From Anaerolineales bacterium (lineage in GTDB: Bacteria; Chloroflexota; Anaerolineae; Anaerolineales; UBA6663), in NCBI GenBank assembly GCA_017999235.1, contig JAGOBN010000132.1:1-8805 (forward strand): a stretch of 8,805 nt of DNA. The letters are read 5' to 3'. This document shows positions 5,640 through 8,805 of the stretch, one piece after another. The translations under genes and the position numbers were made by a program. Each line of letters begins with the position of its first letter. The first letter of the stretch is position 1. The notes below the pieces were generated by a model, which saw nothing but the letters and a program-made list of their open reading frames with translations, ran no database searches and was not told the DNA's origin.

Positions 5640-6878
5640 CTATTCGTAGCGCAGCGCTTCGATGGGGCTCAGGCCGGAGGCGCGCACCGCCGGGTACATG
5701 CCGAAGAACAGGCCCACCGCCACCGAGAAGGTGGTCGAGAGCACCACGCTGTCCAGGGTGACGGTCGGCGCCAGGTCCGGCACCAGCTGGGCCACCACCA
5801 CAATCCCAACCGCGCCCAGCGTGATCCCGATGACGCCGCCCAGCAGCGACAGAATCACGGCCTCGATCAGGAACTGGCTGAGCACATCGCGGCGCTTGGC
5901 GCCCACGGCCTTCCGCAGACCGATCTCCTTGGTGCGCTCGGTCACCGAGACCAGCATGATATTCATGATGCCGATCCCGCCCACCAGCAGGGAGATGCCG
6001 GCGATGGCGCCCAGGAAGACCGTCAGCACGCTCGTGACGCGCTGAAACGCGGAGAGCAGGTCTTCGCCGGAGAGGATCGTAAAATCGTCCTCGCCGCGGT
6101 ACGGGATGTTGTGCTGCTGGCGCAGCACGTCCGTGATCTGCGTGATCGCCCGGTCCTTGACGGACGGGTCGGCGTACTCGGCCTGCAGGATGCTCAGGCG
6201 CACTTCGCCCTTGGGGGTGCGGTCGGTGAAGAGCGTGCGCGTGGCCGTGGTGTACGGCATGATCAGCGCGTCGTCGTCATCGCCAAAGGGCGTGGCCCCG
6301 CGCCGGGCATAGATGCCGATGATGCGGAAGGGCTGGCCGCGCAGGCGGATGAGGGCGCCGATGGGATCCTCGTCCGGCGCGAACAGGTGGTTGATAAAGG
6401 TCTGGCCGGCCACCACCACGCGCGCTTCCTGGTCCAGATCCTCTTCCCCGAAGAAGCGGCCGGCGTAGAGCTCGTAATCCCGCATCACAAACAAGGCCGG
6501 CGACGTGGCCTGCAGGGTGACGTCCGTCTGGTTGCGCCCGAACGCGGCCGGCACCGTGCGCTGCAGCAGCGGCACCACCCGCAGCGCATCCGGGACGCGC
6601 GCCGGGTCCAGCAGCGCCAGCAGATCGCCTTCGGTGAGCACGGTGTTGGCCGACCGGCTGGGCGGGGAGCCGCGCTGAAATCGGCCGGGGAAAATGTACA
6701 GGATGTTGGTCCCCAGGCCCGCAAACTGGTCGGCCACATAGCGCGAGACCGAGTTGCCCACCGACACCAGGGTGATGACGGCGGCCACGCCGATGGTGAT
6801 GCCCAGCATGGTCAGCGCCGCGCGCAGTTTGTTGGCGGCCAGGGCGCGCAGGCCCAGCCGGATGCTTTCGAGGATCAT
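5640..6878 (-). CDS. MacB-type ABC transporter permease B
   Basis: This encodes 412 residues with the MacB/FtsX-type layout: an N-terminal membrane helix (~22-44, within LTMLGITIGVAAVITLVSVG), a large extracytoplasmic MacB_PCD domain (~45-280), then three membrane helices (~282-307, ~335-362, ~374-397) and the C-terminal signature LSPIEALRYE. The segment TERTKEIGLRKAVGAKRRD (~314-332) is the cytoplasmic coupling region that contacts the ATPase in this family. There is no nucleotide-binding domain, unlike the ~650-residue fused E. coli MacB, so it resembles separate-subunit systems such as YknZ. The start ATG 6878 has AGGGA close upstream. It lies 24 bp after permease A and is the last gene of the cluster. 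The extracytoplasmic domain is clearly diverged from permease A (for example GATPFGDDDD against GGGAFGDQDN), so the two probably form a heterodimer. The substrate is unknown. Confidence 0.92.
   Translation of the reverse strand: MILESIRLGLRALAANKLRAALTMLGITIGVAAVITLVSVGNSVSRYVADQFAGLGTNILYIFPGRFQRGSPPSRSANTVLTEGDLLALLDPARVPDALRVVPLLQRTVPAAFGRNQTDVTLQATSPALFVMRDYELYAGRFFGEEDLDQEARVVVAGQTFINHLFAPDEDPIGALIRLRGQPFRIIGIYARRGATPFGDDDDALIMPYTTATRTLFTDRTPKGEVRLSILQAEYADPSVKDRAITQITDVLRQQHNIPYRGEDDFTILSGEDLLSAFQRVTSVLTVFLGAIAGISLLVGGIGIMNIMLVSVTERTKEIGLRKAVGAKRRDVLSQFLIEAVILSLLGGVIGITLGAVGIVVVAQLVPDLAPTVTLDSVVLSTTFSVAVGLFFGMYPAVRASGLSPIEALRYE
5881..6005 (-). repeat. 125-bp near-identical block, copy in permease B
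   Basis: This block aligns without gaps to 7144-7268 in permease A with five mismatches in 125 bases, in the same codon phase. It encodes residues 292-333: the second membrane helix end, the GGIGIMNIMLVS segment and the ATPase-coupling region. Flanking sequence on both sides drops to clearly lower identity. Confidence 0.85.
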
Positions 6879-6902
6879 ACGTCCCTGGTCCGGAGTCGGT
6901 CG

Positions 6903-8150
6903 TCACTCATAGCGCAGCGCCTCAATCGGGTTCAGGCGCGCGGCCCGATACGCCGGATACAGCCCAAAGAACAAGCCGATCGCCAGCGACACGCCGGTGG
7001 CCAGGGCCACGCTGTCCAGCGTCACCGCCACCGGCAGCTCCGGCTGGAACAGGCGGATGGAGAAGGCCGTCGCCGCGCCCAGGCCGATCCCCACCAGGCC
7101 GCCCAGCAGCGCCAGGGCCGTGGCCTCCACCAGAAACTGCCCCAGCACGTCGCGGCGCTTGGCGCCCAGGGCCTTCCGCAGGCCGATCTCCTTGGTGCGC
7201 TCGGTCACCGAGACCAGCATGATGTTCATGATGCCGATTCCGCCCACCAGCAGGGAGATGCCGGCGATCAGCCCCAGGAACAACGTCAGCGCCCCGGTCA
7301 CCTGCCCCAACGACGACGTCAGATCCTGCTGGGTGATGACGGTGAAATCGTCCTCGGCGCGGAAGGTGATGTCGCGGAACTCGCGCAGCACCTCGGCAAT
7401 CTGGCTGGCCGCCGCGTCCAACTGGTCGGCGTCCCGCGCTTGCGCGTAGATGGTGGAGACCGAGAAGCGGCCGGCGGCGGTGCGCGCGTTGTAGACCCGC
7501 TGCTGGGCCGTGCTGAGCGGGATCATGACCACGTTGTCTTGATCGCCAAACGCGCCGCCGCCTTTAGACACCAGGGTGCCGATGATCTTGAAAGGGATCC
7601 GGTTGATTTTGACCGTCTGCCCCAATGGGTAATCGCCGTCCGGAAACAGCCGCTTGACCACCGTCTGCCCCAGCACGGCCACCCGGGCGGCGGAGCGCTC
7701 GTCGGTCTCGGAGAAGAATTCGCCGTCCGCCAGGCTGAACTGCCGCACGCCCAGATAATTGCGGCTGACCCCGCTCACCTGCACGGTGGTATTCTCGCGC
7801 CCGTACTCCACCAGGGTGAAGTTGGTCAGTTCGGCGGCCACGGCCGTGAGCTCCGGCAGCCGGCCGGTGTCCGCCAACACCGCCACATCCTCATTCGTGA
7901 GGGGTTTTTCCCGGCTGCGGCCGGGCTGCGGCGGCCCTTGCGTATCCGGGCCGCCGGGGAAGACAAACAGCAGGTTGGAGCCGATGCCCTGGAATTCCGC
8001 CAGCACAAACTGCTCCACCCCGCGGCCAATGGACATCAGGGCGATGACGGCCCCCACCCCGATGATGATGCCCAGCATCGTCAACGCCGAGCGCAGCTTG
8101 TTGGCCGCCAACGCGCGCGCGGCCACGGCCAGGGTCTCCCAGAGATTCAT
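6903..8150 (-). CDS. MacB-type ABC transporter permease A
   Basis: This encodes 415 residues and is a paralogue of the downstream permease with the same layout: an N-terminal membrane helix at ~22-44 after ALAANKLRSALTML, a MacB_PCD extracytoplasmic domain at ~45-280, helices at ~283-308, ~337-365 and ~376-400, the coupling segment TERTKEIGLRKALGAKRRD (317-335), and the C-terminal signature LNPIEALRYE. It has no ATP-binding domain. The start ATG 8150 lies six bases after the adaptor's TAG with no clear Shine-Dalgarno, so translation is probably coupled to the adaptor gene. With the adaptor it forms the membrane core of a MacAB/YknXYZ-like exporter, a class that moves macrolides, lipopeptides, peptides or lipoproteins; nothing here identifies the cargo. 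The extracytoplasmic domain includes a Pro/Gly-rich loop (~66-80) before the first conserved strand, differing in sequence from permease B. Confidence 0.92.
   Translation of the reverse strand: MNLWETLAVAARALAANKLRSALTMLGIIIGVGAVIALMSIGRGVEQFVLAEFQGIGSNLLFVFPGGPDTQGPPQPGRSREKPLTNEDVAVLADTGRLPELTAVAAELTNFTLVEYGRENTTVQVSGVSRNYLGVRQFSLADGEFFSETDERSAARVAVLGQTVVKRLFPDGDYPLGQTVKINRIPFKIIGTLVSKGGGAFGDQDNVVMIPLSTAQQRVYNARTAAGRFSVSTIYAQARDADQLDAAASQIAEVLREFRDITFRAEDDFTVITQQDLTSSLGQVTGALTLFLGLIAGISLLVGGIGIMNIMLVSVTERTKEIGLRKALGAKRRDVLGQFLVEATALALLGGLVGIGLGAATAFSIRLFQPELPVAVTLDSVALATGVSLAIGLFFGLYPAYRAARLNPIEALRYE
7144..7268 (-). repeat. 125-bp near-identical block, copy in permease A
   Basis: This is the counterpart of 5881-6005 and encodes residues 295-336. 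Four of the five differences are synonymous; the fifth changes Leu (here) to Val (permease B) in RKALGAKRR. By contrast the conserved N-terminal membrane segments of the two genes, which are also highly similar as protein, differ at about 11-12 of 76 bases. Confidence 0.85.
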
Positions 8151-8156
8151 GCGCGG

Positions 8157-8805
8157 CTATTGCCCGGCGCCCAGGGGCGTGAGGCCGGCGGTGTCAATGG
8201 CGGCGGTGTCGCCGGCCTGCGCGCCGGCGCGGATTTCGGTATAGACCTCGCCGCGCAGACCGGTGGTGATGGGCACTTCCTGCGTCGTCTCGCCGGCCTG
8301 GACGCTCAGAAACGCCTGGCCGGACTGCCGGTCACGGCGGATAGCCCAGTTGGGGGCCAGCACCACATCGCGCACTTCGGCCACCGTCACCTGCACCGTG
8401 GCGCTCATGCCGGACCGCAGGCCGGCCTCCGCCTCGCTCAACAGTACCCGCACAATGTAGTTTACGGCCCCGCCGACCAGGGTAGGCGTGGGCGCCAGGC
8501 GCTCCACCACCCCTGCCAGGGGCGCGTCCGGCAGGGCGTCCACCGTCACGCTGACCAGCTGGCCGGCCGCCAGTTGGGCCACATCCACCTCGCTCACCGT
8601 CACATCCAGCCGGAACTGGCTGGGGTCCAGCAGCACCAGCGCCGCCGCGCCGGCGTTGGCGGGTTCGCCGGCTTTGAGGTTCACCGCCGCCACCACGCCC
8701 GCGAAGGGCGCGCGCAGCTCCGCGCGGCTCAGACGCAGCCGGGCTTGCGCCAGCGCCAGCTCAGCCTGCGCCACGCTCAGGTCCGCCTGCTGCACTTGGA
8801 CCGCC
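8157..8805 (-). CDS. HlyD/MacA-family periplasmic-type adaptor, C-terminal part (5' end outside window)
   Basis: The frame enters from the right edge and ends with TAG at 8159-8157, giving 215 visible residues. The GTG at 8795 is internal, not a start. The order matches the second half of a membrane-fusion/adaptor protein. The end of the alpha-helical hairpin has heptad-like Ala/Leu/Gln repeats (QADLSVAQAELALAQARLRL). The second lipoyl half-motif follows (RAPFAGVVAAVNLKAGEPA), then the beta-barrel (FRLDVTVSEVDVAQLAAGQ, then VSVTVDALPD and GVVERLAPTP), then a membrane-proximal domain (LAPNWAIRRD, then QEVPITTGLRGEVYTEIRAG). It should be anchored in the membrane by an N-terminus not seen here and gate substrate to or from the MacB permeases. 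In single-membrane bacteria such adaptors (YknX type) work without an outer-membrane channel. It is the first visible gene of the export cluster; the promoter and probably the ATPase lie beyond the edge. Confidence 0.92.
   Translation of the reverse strand, partial: AVQVQQADLSVAQAELALAQARLRLSRAELRAPFAGVVAAVNLKAGEPANAGAAALVLLDPSQFRLDVTVSEVDVAQLAAGQLVSVTVDALPDAPLAGVVERLAPTPTLVGGAVNYIVRVLLSEAEAGLRSGMSATVQVTVAEVRDVVLAPNWAIRRDRQSGQAFLSVQAGETTQEVPITTGLRGEVYTEIRAGAQAGDTAAIDTAGLTPLGAGQ

Noticed and set aside
1..8805. Mobile elements, CRISPR arrays, tRNA or rRNA genes, or a defence system
   Set aside because: I saw no spaced direct repeats, transposase or integrase motifs, tRNA-like cloverleafs or defence-protein motifs; the gene content is housekeeping and transport.

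Overview
The window is GC-rich (roughly 70% by eye) and densely packed with bacterial chromosomal genes. It holds two complete housekeeping genes (obgE, nadD), one large and one small protein I cannot name beyond their architecture, a lysine/alanine-rich histone-like protein, two paralogous MacB-type permeases, and partial genes at both ends. I see no tRNA, rRNA, CRISPR array, insertion sequence or phage gene. The base composition, the Obg with a C-terminal OCT domain, the anchored beta-propeller protein and the MacB/HlyD cluster would suit a Chloroflexota (Anaerolineae/Caldilineae-like) genome. That placement is inference from general resemblance, not from a marker comparison.

Layout. Positions 2-766 (+) are the 3' end of an EamA/DMT-family transporter gene. 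An 86-bp gap carries a plausible promoter and a palindrome. Positions 853-1098 (+) encode an 81-residue KKPAA-repeat protein, closed by a strong intrinsic terminator (1104-1132). Running toward it on the minus strand is a tight operon, obgE (3177-1909), a 52-residue membrane protein (1907-1749) and nadD (1747-1142). Both gene junctions read TAAGATG, a stop codon, one base and a start codon. The obgE promoter has an extended -10 element that would place the transcript start on or next to the ATG, so the mRNA may be leaderless.

A 92-bp divergent region (3178-3269) separates obgE from a plus-strand gene (3270-5621). That gene encodes a 783-residue protein with a short cytoplasmic segment, one membrane anchor, a mainly helical middle of unknown function and a C-terminal domain with seven recognisable beta-propeller (PD40/WD40-like) repeats.

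Convergent to it is a minus-strand export cluster, read from the right edge: the C-terminal part of an HlyD/MacA-type adaptor (8804-8157), then MacB-type permease A (8150-6903), then permease B (6878-5640). Neither permease carries an ATPase domain, so an ABC ATPase must be supplied from outside the window. The adaptor and two permeases most likely form one efflux/export complex in the style of MacAB or YknXYZ. The two permease genes share a 125-bp block that is 96% identical at DNA level and covers the predicted ATPase-coupling segment, which suggests gene conversion.

I do not find a convincing new multi-gene system. The points most worth following are the permease sequence block, the likely leaderless obgE transcript, the anchored propeller protein, the small obgE-nadD membrane protein and a very high density of the palindrome GCCGGC.
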